Part shown: positions 9,148 to 16,706 of the stretch, one piece after another | Numbering within the stretch: the first letter of the stretch is position 1 | Layout of the letters: each line of letters begins with the position of its first letter | Assembly (NCBI RefSeq): GCF_000430745.1 | Contig: NZ_AUMP01000001.1 | Location: 520,491 to 584,490, forward strand | Length of the DNA: 64,000 bases | Source of the DNA: Fictibacillus gelatini DSM 15865 | GTDB taxonomy: Bacteria > Bacillota > Bacilli > Bacillales > Fictibacillaceae | Direction of reading: 5' to 3' | Notes under the pieces: generated by a model | What the model was told of the DNA's origin: nothing | Seen by the model: the letters and a program-made list of their open reading frames with translations, nothing else | Database searches by the model: none | Translations under genes and position numbers: made by a program

Positions 9148-9558
9148 TTATTTTTGACGTTCTTGCTTTATAACAAAAACCATCGATATCGTAATGATTG
9201 TAAAAGCGATGAAGGCTAATAGCGGAATCGTTATAAATCCAAGCCAGTTAATGTACTCCCCCGAACACGGCACGCCGGAAGTGCACGTTTCAAATTCTCG
9301 CATAAACGGCAGCTTTTGCAGCGCGTAATGATAGCCGGAAATTAACATGCCGATAACCGTCAGCGGAAGAACGTACCGATAAATTGACCGGTCATTCAGG
9401 TAAAAACCAATGCCTAAAAGAATGGCTAACGGATACATTACGATTCGCTGGTACCAGCATAAGGTGCATGGGATAAAATGCATTACTTCACTAAAAAATA
9501 AACTGCCTAATGTCGCGATGACGGCCGCTACCCAGGCGATCAATAAAGGTTTGTTCAC
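9148..9558 (-). CDS. bdbC: disulfide oxidoreductase BdbC (DsbB-like membrane protein)
   Basis: Membrane protein of 136 residues with four predicted helices and the two DsbB cysteine pairs: CTLC near residues 31-34 just before a Trp-Tyr-Gln, and two cysteines in the second external loop (FETCTSGVPCSGEY, residues about 90-103). It reoxidises the thiol oxidase BdbD and passes electrons to quinone. Its gene starts six bases after the bdbD stop, forming the usual bdbDC operon. Likely clients are secreted proteins with disulfides. The assignment is firm. Confidence 0.92.
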   Translation of the reverse strand: MNKPLLIAWVAAVIATLGSLFFSEVMHFIPCTLCWYQRIVMYPLAILLGIGFYLNDRSIYRYVLPLTVIGMLISGYHYALQKLPFMREFETCTSGVPCSGEYINWLGFITIPLLAFIAFTIITISMVFVIKQERQK

Positions 9559-9564
9559 CTTCGC

Positions 9565-10257
9565 TTACTCCTTCTCCGCTTTTTTCACTTGCTTCGCAAA
9601 ATCCTCATACGTCTGACCCGTAAACTTCTTGCCGTTAATAAAGACCGTAGGCGTTCCGGTAATGCCTAATTTCGTTACATAAGACTCGTCTTTATCGAGC
9701 GCGGCTTTCGCTTTGTTCGATTGATACGTTTTTACTACCTTTTGAACCTCTTTTTCAGAGGCAAATGGTTTTAATAGGTTCGCCAACGTCTTTTCAGTAA
9801 AAACGTCTTTTTTCTCGTCTTCTTCCCGTGTTTTACTATAAAGAGCTTCATGGAATTTCCAGAACGTATCATCACCTAACTCGTTATAAACGGTTTCCGC
9901 AAACAACGCCGCCCTGGTTGAATCAACATTAATAAACGCATAGTTCATGAAGTAAAACTTTGCCTTTCCTGTATCGACAAAATCTTTTTTAATTTGTGGG
10001 ACAAAGCTTTCATTAAAGTTTTTGCAAATCGGGCATTTATAATCTCCGAATTCGACTATCTTGACAGGAGCTGACTTGTCCCCCTCAAACGGCTGATTTT
10101 TATAATCAATTTGATCGGCTGCCGCCTCGTTATTTTGCGACATTTTGCTATAAACGAAAAAGCCAACAAAACAGAGTACGATCACGATGACGATTCCAAT
10201 TGTCCATTTTGTCGCATTGTCTTGCTTTTTCTTCATCTGCTTTAACACCTCATTCAC
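9565..10257 (-). CDS. bdbD: thiol-disulfide oxidoreductase BdbD (DsbA-like)
   Basis: Protein of 230 residues with a single N-terminal membrane anchor (WTIGIVIVIVLCFVGFFVYS, residues 18-37) and an extracellular thioredoxin-fold domain. The active-site CPIC lies in VEFGDYKCPICKNFNES around residue 75, and the cis-Pro loop is GITGTPTVFING near residue 205. It introduces disulfide bonds into exported proteins and is recharged by BdbC, encoded directly downstream. Two of the following 200 bp of upstream sequence can pair (GGCAAT/ATTGCC), but no regulatory element was recognised there. Confidence 0.93.
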   Translation of the reverse strand: MNEVLKQMKKKQDNATKWTIGIVIVIVLCFVGFFVYSKMSQNNEAAADQIDYKNQPFEGDKSAPVKIVEFGDYKCPICKNFNESFVPQIKKDFVDTGKAKFYFMNYAFINVDSTRAALFAETVYNELGDDTFWKFHEALYSKTREEDEKKDVFTEKTLANLLKPFASEKEVQKVVKTYQSNKAKAALDKDESYVTKLGITGTPTVFINGKKFTGQTYEDFAKQVKKAEKE

Positions 10258-10466
10258 TTGTATGCTACTTTAAAAAAGAAAGTAAATGCTCAATCCCCTA
10301 TAGCTTATAAGAATTCTATCCTTTTTGCAATAAATTCTCTTTCTTTTTTGTGTCGATGAGGTGGCAATTCCGACCCTGTGAAAGATTGCCAGTTTATAAA
10401 GATTTGGTGTATCTTTCGAGATAATTATGATAAATGGCAACCATCACGATATTTCTGGAAAGGGTA

Positions 10467-10840
10467 CTAGTACCCCTTCTAGAAAAATAGTTTGAATTTC
10501 AGTAATCGAAAGAACACCTCGTTAGATCTGTGAAATGAGGAAAAACGATCACGAATCGTTACATGATGTAAAATGATTTCGTTCTCGGACAATAAATGCT
10601 CTTATTTGGACAATAAGTCATCCGGTTTAGACAATAACATCTTACTTTTGGACAATAAGCGAAAAAACCACTCATTTTATTGTCCGACACAGGCCATTGA
10701 TTGTCCGATGGAAACGATTTATTGTCGGAAATCAACTGTTTATTGTCCAAAGGCCATGAAATAGCACCACACTAGAGAATTTTGATCCTGTTTTTGCTTC
10801 TATTTTTAAATAAGAACTTTCTTAGCTGAAAGGGTACTAG
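10467..10840. mobile_element. MITE-like element, copy 1, with TACCCYTTC inverted ends and CTAG flanks
   Basis: The unit from 10471 to 10836 starts TACCCCTTCTAGAAAAATAG and ends with the inverted complement of TACCCTTTCAGCTAAGAAAG, and CTAG stands at both borders as a possible target duplication. A near copy lies at 54783-55162, where both ends read TGCCC instead of TACCC, so the end complementarity is kept. Both carry the same body: GAACACCTCGTTAGATCTG, an AACGAT/ATCGTT hairpin, and a mirror-image array of 21-bp repeats. No transposase is present. The sequence left of CTAG (GGAAAGGGTA) looks like the right end of another copy. Confidence 0.75.
10587..10748. repeat. mirror-symmetric 21-bp array (4 GGACAATAA + 4 TTATTGTCC)
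   Basis: Direct units start at 10587, 10608, 10629 and 10650; inverted units end at 10685, 10706, 10727 and 10748. All steps are 21 bp, and the array is symmetric about 10667.5 to the base. Transcribed, it could fold into a long hairpin of four 9-bp stems separated by equal 12-base internal loops. Open frames across it on both strands give DNK or YCP heptad-like patterns, which are a by-product of the 21-bp period and not convincing genes. Confidence 0.85.
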
Positions 10841-10925
10841 AAAAAGATAGTACTTTTCAAGCTTCACCTTTTGCTTTTAAATAGGAAATAAGAACCAACT
10901 ACATTTTTCGAAAGGAGTTGTTCGC

Positions 10926-11708
10926 TTGGACTTTCCAGTGTGGATTCATCTCGGTCCCATTAAGCTCCATCCTCACTTTGTTTTTGAAACATTATCCTAT
11001 TTTGTCGGGTTCCGGCTGTATCTCCGTTTTCGAAGGCCGGGGCTGATGCCCGCTTCCGTAGCCTGGTCGGTCATTACCGGAGCCATTTTAGGCGCCGCGC
11101 TTGGTTCAAAGATTCTTGCCTGGTTCTATGACCCTTCGATTCTTTTAGCACATGTAAGTCATCCACTTTCGTCAGCCGCTTTCTGGCTGGAAGGAAAAAC
11201 GATTGTTGGCGGATTGCTTGGCGGCCTGATCGGTGTTGAAGCCGCGAAGAAACATGCAAACTATCATTCTTCCACAGGAGATGACATTGTCCTTCCGCTT
11301 ATTTTTGGAATGGCTATCGGCAGGATCGGCTGCTTTTTAACCGGTTTACGTGACAATACATATGGAAATGCGACAATGCTTCCGTGGGGAATTGATTTTG
11401 GCGACGGCATCAACCGCCATCCAACTCAAGCCTATGAGTTTGTTTTTCTCGTCCTTTTAGGATGGTTTCTATTCATATTACGGAAAGTCCCTCATCAAGA
11501 AGGAGACCTTTTCAAGCTGTTTATGATTGCTTATTTCGTTTTTCGTTTTGTAATTGATTTTATCAAACCCTACCCCCGCGATTATTTCGGGTTAGGTTCG
11601 ATTCAAATCGCATGTCTCTTCGGCCTACTTTACTACTTCAAATTTGTTCCACAACTTGTTCGCTTAGTTAAGAAATCCAATGAAAGGGGATTTACCAATG
11701 CCAAATAG
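10926..11708 (+). CDS. Lgt-like (prolipoprotein diacylglyceryl transferase superfamily) membrane protein
   Basis: Membrane protein of 260 residues with the Lgt fold outline: about seven helices, GGLLGGLIG near residues 97-105, GRIGCFLTGLRDNTYG near 131-146 and NRHPTQAYE near 160. Relative to true Lgt, the HGG histidine is replaced (KTIVGG) and the GRxGNFxNGE motif reads GRIGCFLTGL, while the arginine and the late R-F-x-x-x-D/E pair (FRFVIDF) remain. It is therefore unlikely to be the housekeeping lipoprotein enzyme. It starts with TTG eight bases after AAAGGAG and overlaps the radical SAM gene by 11 bp, implying a joint lipid- or headgroup-modifying role. Confidence 0.8.
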   Translation: MDFPVWIHLGPIKLHPHFVFETLSYFVGFRLYLRFRRPGLMPASVAWSVITGAILGAALGSKILAWFYDPSILLAHVSHPLSSAAFWLEGKTIVGGLLGGLIGVEAAKKHANYHSSTGDDIVLPLIFGMAIGRIGCFLTGLRDNTYGNATMLPWGIDFGDGINRHPTQAYEFVFLVLLGWFLFILRKVPHQEGDLFKLFMIAYFVFRFVIDFIKPYPRDYFGLGSIQIACLFGLLYYFKFVPQLVRLVKKSNERGFTNAK

Positions 11709-13116
11709 ACCGTATGTTTTCTATGAATTAACGAACAGCATTTGCTCGACCTGTTATCGAAAAGTAGAAGGAAAAATAATTGAACAAAACGGAAGCATGT
11801 ATATGATCAAGCGTTGTCCCCGCCATGGGCATGAACGGGTTTTGCTCTCCAATGATGCAGAATATTATAAACTGTGCCGCAACTATTTAAAGCCCGCCGA
11901 AATGCCTCTTCGCTTTAATACGCCAATTCGTTATGGCTGCCCGTACGACTGCGGATTATGCCCAGATCATGAACAGCACAGTTGTCTTACATTAATTGAG
12001 GTAACCGAATCGTGCAATTTAAAATGCCCGATTTGCTATGCCGAATCTTCTCCTGATCGAAAAACGTTCCGCAGCCTGGAGCAAATTGAAGCGATGATGG
12101 ATGCGGTGGTCGCAAATGAAGGAGAGGCGGACATCATTCAAATTTCCGGCGGGGAGCCGACGATCCATCCTGACTTTTTCGCTATTTTGGACGCTGCCAA
12201 AGCTCGACCGATCAAGCACATTATGGTCAATACCAACGGGGTGAAAATCGCCAGCGATCGTGAATTTGTCCGACGCCTTGCCGAATATAAACCAGGATTT
12301 GAAATTTATTTGCAGTTTGATAGCTTTGAAGCCGAAGTATTAAAAGAGCTGCGCGGGGCCGATTTACGCATTATTCGCGAAAAAGCGCTGGCCCATTTAA
12401 ACGAATTTAACATTTCAACAACCCTTGTCGTCACATTGAAAAAAGGGTTGAATGACCATGAAATCGGAAAAATTATTCAGTTCGGCTTACAACAGCCTGC
12501 TGTACGCGGTGTTACTTTTCAACCAATTCAGGCTGCCGGGCGTCTGGAGCAATTTGATCCAGCCTTAGACCGCCTTACGCTCAGCGAAGTTCGCCAGCAA
12601 ATTATAGCCCAATCCAATGTTTTTCAAGCCGAAGACATCATTCCTGTTCCGTGCCATCCGGATTGCCTGGCGATGGGCTATGCGCTAAAATTGGGCGGCA
12701 AGATTATCCCGCTAACCGGGTTGATCGATAAAGAAGTGCTGCTCCAGGGCTCCCGAAACACCATTGTCTTTGAGCAGGATGAAACGATCAGAGACCGCGT
12801 GTTTTCATTGTTTTCAACAAGCCATTCACCGGAATCGTCGGCTTTGTCGCTTAAAAGCTTGCTTTGCTGCTTGCCGCTTGCCCGGGTGCCAGAAGGAATC
12901 GGCTATGACAATGTGTTCCGCGTCATAATTATGCAGTTTCTCGATCCGTACAATTTTGACGTTCGTTCGGTAAAAAAATCATGCGTCCACATCGTCCACC
13001 CCGATGGAAGAATCATTCCGTTTGATACGTATAACATGTTTTACAGGGATGATAAAGAAAAGCTGTTAGAGAAGCTAAAATCGGAGATCGAGCCGATGCC
13101 TGTTGAACAATCTTAA
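11698..13116 (+). CDS. radical SAM protein resembling tetraether-lipid synthase (Tes/MJ0619-type)
   Basis: Protein of 472 residues from ATG at 11698 (AAAGGGG upstream). The radical SAM cluster motif is C106-x3-C110-x2-C113 in TESCNLKCPICYAES. It is preceded by a second cysteine-rich block, YGCPYDCGLCPDHEQHSC (C81, C85, C88, C96), and an N-terminal pair C16/C19 with C40. This multi-cysteine layout matches the family that includes archaeal tetraether lipid synthase, whose members carry extra metal sites and act on unactivated lipid C-H bonds. It overlaps the Lgt-like gene and is followed 15 bp later by a small membrane protein. The substrate is unknown; lipid is an inference from family and neighbour. 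Confidence 0.82.
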   Translation: MPNRPYVFYELTNSICSTCYRKVEGKIIEQNGSMYMIKRCPRHGHERVLLSNDAEYYKLCRNYLKPAEMPLRFNTPIRYGCPYDCGLCPDHEQHSCLTLIEVTESCNLKCPICYAESSPDRKTFRSLEQIEAMMDAVVANEGEADIIQISGGEPTIHPDFFAILDAAKARPIKHIMVNTNGVKIASDREFVRRLAEYKPGFEIYLQFDSFEAEVLKELRGADLRIIREKALAHLNEFNISTTLVVTLKKGLNDHEIGKIIQFGLQQPAVRGVTFQPIQAAGRLEQFDPALDRLTLSEVRQQIIAQSNVFQAEDIIPVPCHPDCLAMGYALKLGGKIIPLTGLIDKEVLLQGSRNTIVFEQDETIRDRVFSLFSTSHSPESSALSLKSLLCCLPLARVPEGIGYDNVFRVIIMQFLDPYNFDVRSVKKSCVHIVHPDGRIIPFDTYNMFYRDDKEKLLEKLKSEIEPMPVEQS

Positions 13117-13131
13117 TGGGGGTGTAAAGGG

Positions 13132-13413
13132 ATGGAATCCGAGAATCAAAATGGCGGAGGAAAAGAGATTACGAAAGGATTTTTCTTGATCGCAGGGATT
13201 AACATTCTTGTCAGCATCATTGGTATTGTTTTTTACCCCTTTATTCTAGCAATCGGACTTGTTCAGCTCCTATATGTGGTGCCTTTGGCGATGAATGCTT
13301 CCAAAAAAAATCAAAAGAATGTGATGAAAGGAATGATCATTGCCGCGAGTGTAACCTTTCTTTTAAATGCCAGCTGCTACGGATTGTTTTTCGGTCTCAT
13401 GCAAAGTCCTTGA
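13132..13413 (+). CDS. small membrane protein of the Lgt-like/radical SAM operon
   Basis: Protein of 93 residues: a short polar N-terminus with NGGGKE, then two or three hydrophobic helices (residues about 17-50 and 68-90) separated by a lysine-rich loop (NASKKNQKNVMKG). GGGGGTG-type ribosome binding sequence precedes ATG, only 15 bp after the radical SAM stop, so it is cotranscribed. No known family was recognised. Its place suggests an accessory or scaffold subunit for the upstream membrane and radical SAM proteins. Confidence 0.7.
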   Translation: MESENQNGGGKEITKGFFLIAGINILVSIIGIVFYPFILAIGLVQLLYVVPLAMNASKKNQKNVMKGMIIAASVTFLLNASCYGLFFGLMQSP

Positions 13414-13498
13414 TCACTACATTGAAAAGTTGGAATTTTTTAGTTGATCGGCTGATAAATTGATAAAAGTGGCTGATATATTTCGATTAAGGCGAAAA

Positions 13499-13522
13499 AC
13501 CGAAGCAATTGCTGCTTCGGTT
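13499..13522. terminator. terminator between radical SAM operon and patB (convergent)
   Basis: ACCGAAGCA and TGCTTCGGT (with a short AATTGC loop) form a hairpin directly after the patB stop; on the minus strand it is followed by a T-rich tail, TTTTTCGCC. Confidence 0.75.
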
Positions 13523-13523
13523 C

Positions 13524-14702
13524 TTAGCGAATCGTCTTGATCGCTTTTTCTATTCGTTTCAGGGCTTCTTCCAATAGAGAACGGGGGCACGCGATATTGA
13601 CCCGCGTAAACCCTTCTCCTTCTTTCCCGAAAATATAGCCTTCATCAAAAGCGACCTTCGCTTCTTTTTGCATGAAGCGCTCGAGCTCTTTTGCACCCAT
13701 TCCTAGTGCGCGGCAGTCGAGCCAGACGAGATACGTCCCTTCTGGCTTAATGACTTTGATTTCACTCATGTGGCTTTCAATGTATTCGGTCATGAATTCC
13801 AGGTTCTTTTGCAAATAATCCATCAACTGGTCAAGCCACTCATCACCGTGACGGTATGCGGCTTCAGTCGCCGTTACGCCAAACGTATTGGATAGTCCGA
13901 TAAAATGATTTTCAACTGTTTTTGAAAACGTCAATCTTAATTTCTTGTTTGGGATGATGATATTCGAAATTTGCAAGCCGGCCAGATTAAATGTCTTACT
14001 TGGTGCGGTGCAAATAATCGAATGGTTGGCAAACTCCTCTGAGATCGACGCAAAAGGAGTATGTTGATACGCCTTGTACACAAGGTCAAAGTGAATCTCA
14101 TCTGCAACGACAAGAACGTTGTTTTCAATGCAAATTTGGCCTAGTTCTATCAGCTCCTCTTTTGTCCAGACGCGGCCTACCGGATTGTGAGGGCTGCATA
14201 AAATAAGCATTTTCACATCAGGATCGCTGACTTTTATTTTTAAATCTTCATAGTCCATCACATAACGTCCATCTTCAAATTTAAGAGGGTTATGTACAAG
14301 CTTGCGTCCATTTTGCTCGACGACTTTTGTAAACGGATAGTATACCGGTGTTTGGATGACGATTTTATCATCAGGTTGTGTAAATGCTTCAACGATGAAA
14401 CTTAAAGCCGGTACGACTCCTGGAGAATGGCAAATCCATTCCTTTTCAATCGTCCACGAATGCCTTCGCTCCATCCAACCTGCTACCGCATCATAATACG
14501 ACTCCGGTCTCATGGTATAGCCGAAAATGCCGTGTTCGGCCCTATCCTTCAACGCTTCGATGACCGGCGCGGGAGCCTTAAAGTCCATATCCGCCACCCA
14601 CATCGGCAAAATGTCTTTTTCACCAAATAAATTTTCCGCATCATCCCATTTGACCGATGCCGTTTTCATTCGGTCAATAGCAGTATCAAAATCATATTTC
14701 AT
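13524..14702 (-). CDS. patB: PatB/MalY-type PLP-dependent cystathionine beta-lyase/aminotransferase
   Basis: Protein of 392 residues with a fold-type I PLP enzyme layout. LPMWVADMDFKAP near residue 32 is the MalY/PatB signature, SPHNPVGRVW contacts PLP, VVADEIHFDLVY holds the ring Asp, and the Schiff-base Lys is in CTAPSKTFNLAGLQ near residue 230. It cleaves cystathionine or cysteine conjugates to thiols and pyruvate. ATG at 14702 has GGGGGT at a suitable distance; the open frame extends five codons to a TTG, which is less likely. It stands alone between thyX and the radical SAM operon. Confidence 0.88.
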   Translation of the reverse strand: MKYDFDTAIDRMKTASVKWDDAENLFGEKDILPMWVADMDFKAPAPVIEALKDRAEHGIFGYTMRPESYYDAVAGWMERRHSWTIEKEWICHSPGVVPALSFIVEAFTQPDDKIVIQTPVYYPFTKVVEQNGRKLVHNPLKFEDGRYVMDYEDLKIKVSDPDVKMLILCSPHNPVGRVWTKEELIELGQICIENNVLVVADEIHFDLVYKAYQHTPFASISEEFANHSIICTAPSKTFNLAGLQISNIIIPNKKLRLTFSKTVENHFIGLSNTFGVTATEAAYRHGDEWLDQLMDYLQKNLEFMTEYIESHMSEIKVIKPEGTYLVWLDCRALGMGAKELERFMQKEAKVAFDEGYIFGKEGEGFTRVNIACPRSLLEEALKRIEKAIKTIR

Positions 14703-14968
14703 GTTCCAGACCCCCAATCAATTTTATTCCCTTTTCATTTTACCCAAAGTTTAGTCCATCCGTCTCATTTCGCGCATTAACTATTGTTCTTCTCGTATTG
14801 ACCTGTTTAAAATTATCGTACAAGGAAAGATGAAAGCTTCGAACTGTCGCCTCTTTATAGAATGAACTATTTTCAGTTGGATCAGGCTTTTTATAATTCT
14901 TTCTCAAAAATTGAGCACCCCATCTTATAAATAATTTGTTGTATTTATCTCCTAATCTTTTATCAGGG

Positions 14969-15685
14969 CTACTTCTTTTTACTTTCTTCAAAATATGGGG
15001 CAAGCCATGGTTCCTGTTCCACAACGATCCGGCGGATTTCTTCGGCAAAATTTGCGATTTCCCACTGGGCTCCGCTCCCTTTTCTTCTCTTTGCATAGAA
15101 GTCGAGCAAAGCCCTTAAATTAACGGTCATCGTCAAATTGGTTGCCGCCGCATTTGGAAGGACAAAGCGGGCATCCTCGCCCGGGATTTTTAAATCTCTT
15201 AAGGCATCATATGCTTCTTGCAGGCGCTCCATTGTTTGAAGATATACATTCAATGCATCACGGTTTTCTTGCACTTTTGGCGGAATGACAAACTGGAAAC
15301 CGCCTTTCTTTTTGTCGCTTGCATCAGACACATAACGCTGTCTCTGCACGCTATATCCAAAACCGACGCGATGCCTGGTCAATTGGGCCAGAGCTGAACG
15401 GGACAGACCTTCAATCGCAAACGTGAACTGGATGTGTTCTAATGTTGATGTGTGGCCGCTCCCGACAATGTGCCGGAACAGGCGGTCAGCATCGGTTCCT
15501 TCTTGTCCATCCCCTGCTTGTTTCTATTCGTATTTTTCATATTCTGCTCCGTCAAATAATTCGGATGGCACATTGGGTGAATAACACGTCCGAATAGCGG
15601 TGAACGCCACTTTTCTTGCATTTGGTGTAGATGAAATCAATTCTATTTTTAGTTTTCCTTCTTGTTCTACTGTCTTTGTAGTCAT
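14969..15685 (-). pseudogene. thyX: flavin-dependent thymidylate synthase ThyX interrupted by an in-frame TAG
   Basis: Read from ATG at 15685 (good GGAAGGG site), the frame gives MTTKTVEQEGKLKIELISS and continues for 53 codons to Glu, meets TAG at 15524-15526, then continues in the same frame through SGHTSTLEHIQFTFAIEGLSR and the QLTRHRVGFGYSVQRQRYV signature to the normal C-terminus (stop at 14969). Only that single codon interrupts about 238 codons. The residue after RHR-x8, usually Ser in this subgroup, is Arg here. The remaining downstream open piece starts only at a TTG within the RHR motif, so no functional enzyme is expected. A sequencing error is possible. Confidence 0.85.
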
Positions 15686-15823
15686 TGATTTCCCTTCCTT
15701 TCATATACGTGAAAAATCATTCTTTTTCTTTCATTTCGTATATAAGCTATGATTCTAGGTTCACTATTTTATTCGTCCTTCTTCAACTAATACCTATTTT
15801 TCAGAATAATCCACCATTAATTC

Positions 15824-15852
15824 TTTCCATTTTACGGAATGCATGATATACT
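15824..15852 (+). promoter_or_regulatory. probable sigma-A promoter of the leader/S4 gene
   Basis: TTTCCA at 15824-15829, a 17-base spacer ending in TGA, and TATACT at 15847-15852 form an extended -10 promoter upstream of a short ORF and a terminator. Confidence 0.6.
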
Positions 15853-15887
15853 AGTATTGGAGATATTTCGGAAGGAGAATTAACTTT

Positions 15888-15905
15888 ATGCCAACGTCTT
15901 TGTAA
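15888..15905 (+). CDS. possible five-codon leader peptide (MPTSL)
   Basis: ATG CCA ACG TCT TTG TAA follows a very strong GGAAGGAG site nine bases upstream, inside a 275-bp 5' leader between a promoter and a terminator hairpin. After the stop, the same frame stays open for 32 more codons to a second stop at about 16001-16003. The layout matches translation-coupled attenuation leaders, in which a short ORF controls readthrough into the downstream gene. No homologous leader was recognised, so this is tentative. Confidence 0.35.
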   Translation: MPTSL

Positions 15906-16024
15906 TGGAATAAACGTAAAGTGCATAGCATTGCCCTCGTTGAATTTTTTATTAATTCTTTTTCAGGGGAGCAGTGTGCCCTTTATTACCCATTACAAGG
16001 AGCGTAAAGTGAACCGATCTTTTT

Positions 16025-16058
16025 AGCGGAGACCTTTATCGGGGTGCTCCGCTTTTTT
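16025..16058 (+). terminator. terminator/attenuator in the leader of the S4-domain gene
   Basis: AGCGGAG pairs with CTCCGCT, followed by six T residues, 70 bp before the downstream start codon. Because a promoter and a well-initiated short ORF precede it and no other gene does, it is better explained as an attenuator than as the end of a gene. Confidence 0.7.
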
Positions 16059-16127
16059 GGCTATTTAAAAAACTTCATATCTCCATCAACACGATTACGC
16101 TCCTTAACGATATAAGGAGTGAAAGAA

Positions 16128-16631
16128 ATGAGTACATTCCATATGATCTGGAACCTTCAACAACGTGTAACGAACAAAACGATTGAGCGATATTGTCATA
16201 ATTGCAAGAAGAAAGTTCCGTTTCTTGATTCCGGCATACTCAGGCATAATGCGAACGGGAAAAACATTTATCAGTTTGCTATTTACAAGTGCCCGAATGG
16301 CCATACATGGAATCGAAAACTTGACATGTATAAAGCAAAAACAGAAATTTCAATGGACGAAACGAAAACGGAAATGAATGAACATCAGCCTCAAGCGTTT
16401 TCTTTGCTCTCATTGCATAAAACGGGAATTAAGAAGGTCGTGATTTCGCTTGAGAATGTAGAGGGAAAATGGCGGCTGGATGCATTGCTATCACAACATA
16501 TTGAAGACGTAAGCCGTTCTCAAATTGTACAGTTGATCAAAGAGGGAAAAATTGCAGTGGATGAAACGGTTGTGAAACCAAAGCATTTTCTGCGTAAGGA
16601 CGAAACGATTACAATTATTGAGAAGATCTAA
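16128..16631 (+). CDS. zinc-ribbon plus S4-domain RNA-binding protein
   Basis: Protein of 167 residues from ATG at 16128, eight bases after AAGGAG (an in-frame GTG at 16119 overlaps that site). The N-terminal half has a likely zinc site, RYCHNCKKKV near residue 23 and YKCPNGHTWNRKL near 60; the C-terminal 60 residues (WRLDALLSQHIEDVSRSQ, then IAVDETVVKPKHFLRKDETI) are an S4 RNA-binding domain like those in ribosome-rescue and pseudouridine enzymes. Its long leader with attenuator suggests control linked to translation. The exact function is not known. Confidence 0.75.
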   Translation: MSTFHMIWNLQQRVTNKTIERYCHNCKKKVPFLDSGILRHNANGKNIYQFAIYKCPNGHTWNRKLDMYKAKTEISMDETKTEMNEHQPQAFSLLSLHKTGIKKVVISLENVEGKWRLDALLSQHIEDVSRSQIVQLIKEGKIAVDETVVKPKHFLRKDETITIIEKI

Positions 16632-16635
16632 TTTA

Positions 16636-16687
16636 AAAAAGTAGTTCGATTTGGAGTGTTTGTTCTCCAGCATCGAACTACTTTTTT
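16636..16687. terminator. bidirectional terminator between S4 gene and BASS symporter
   Basis: AAAAAAGTAGTTCGAT and ATCGAACTACTTTTTT flank an inner GGAG/CTCC stem, giving an A-tract and a T-tract on each side for the two convergent genes. Confidence 0.9.
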
Positions 16688-16706
16688 CATTAGCATTAAG
16701 CTGGGC

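Noticed and set aside
10258..10466. Possible riboswitch upstream of bdbDC
   Set aside because: Only a simple GGCAAT/ATTGCC pairing is visible; no conserved aptamer block fits a known class.
10559..10764. Open frames on both strands giving DNK/YCP heptad-like proteins, also at 54866-55078 and 30676-30933
   Set aside because: They follow directly from the 21-bp (7-codon) period of the arrays, have no ribosome binding site, and lie on both strands of a symmetric element.
14740..15096. 118-residue frame overlapping the 3' end of thyX
   Set aside because: It is in another frame over recognisable ThyX sequence and has no family features.
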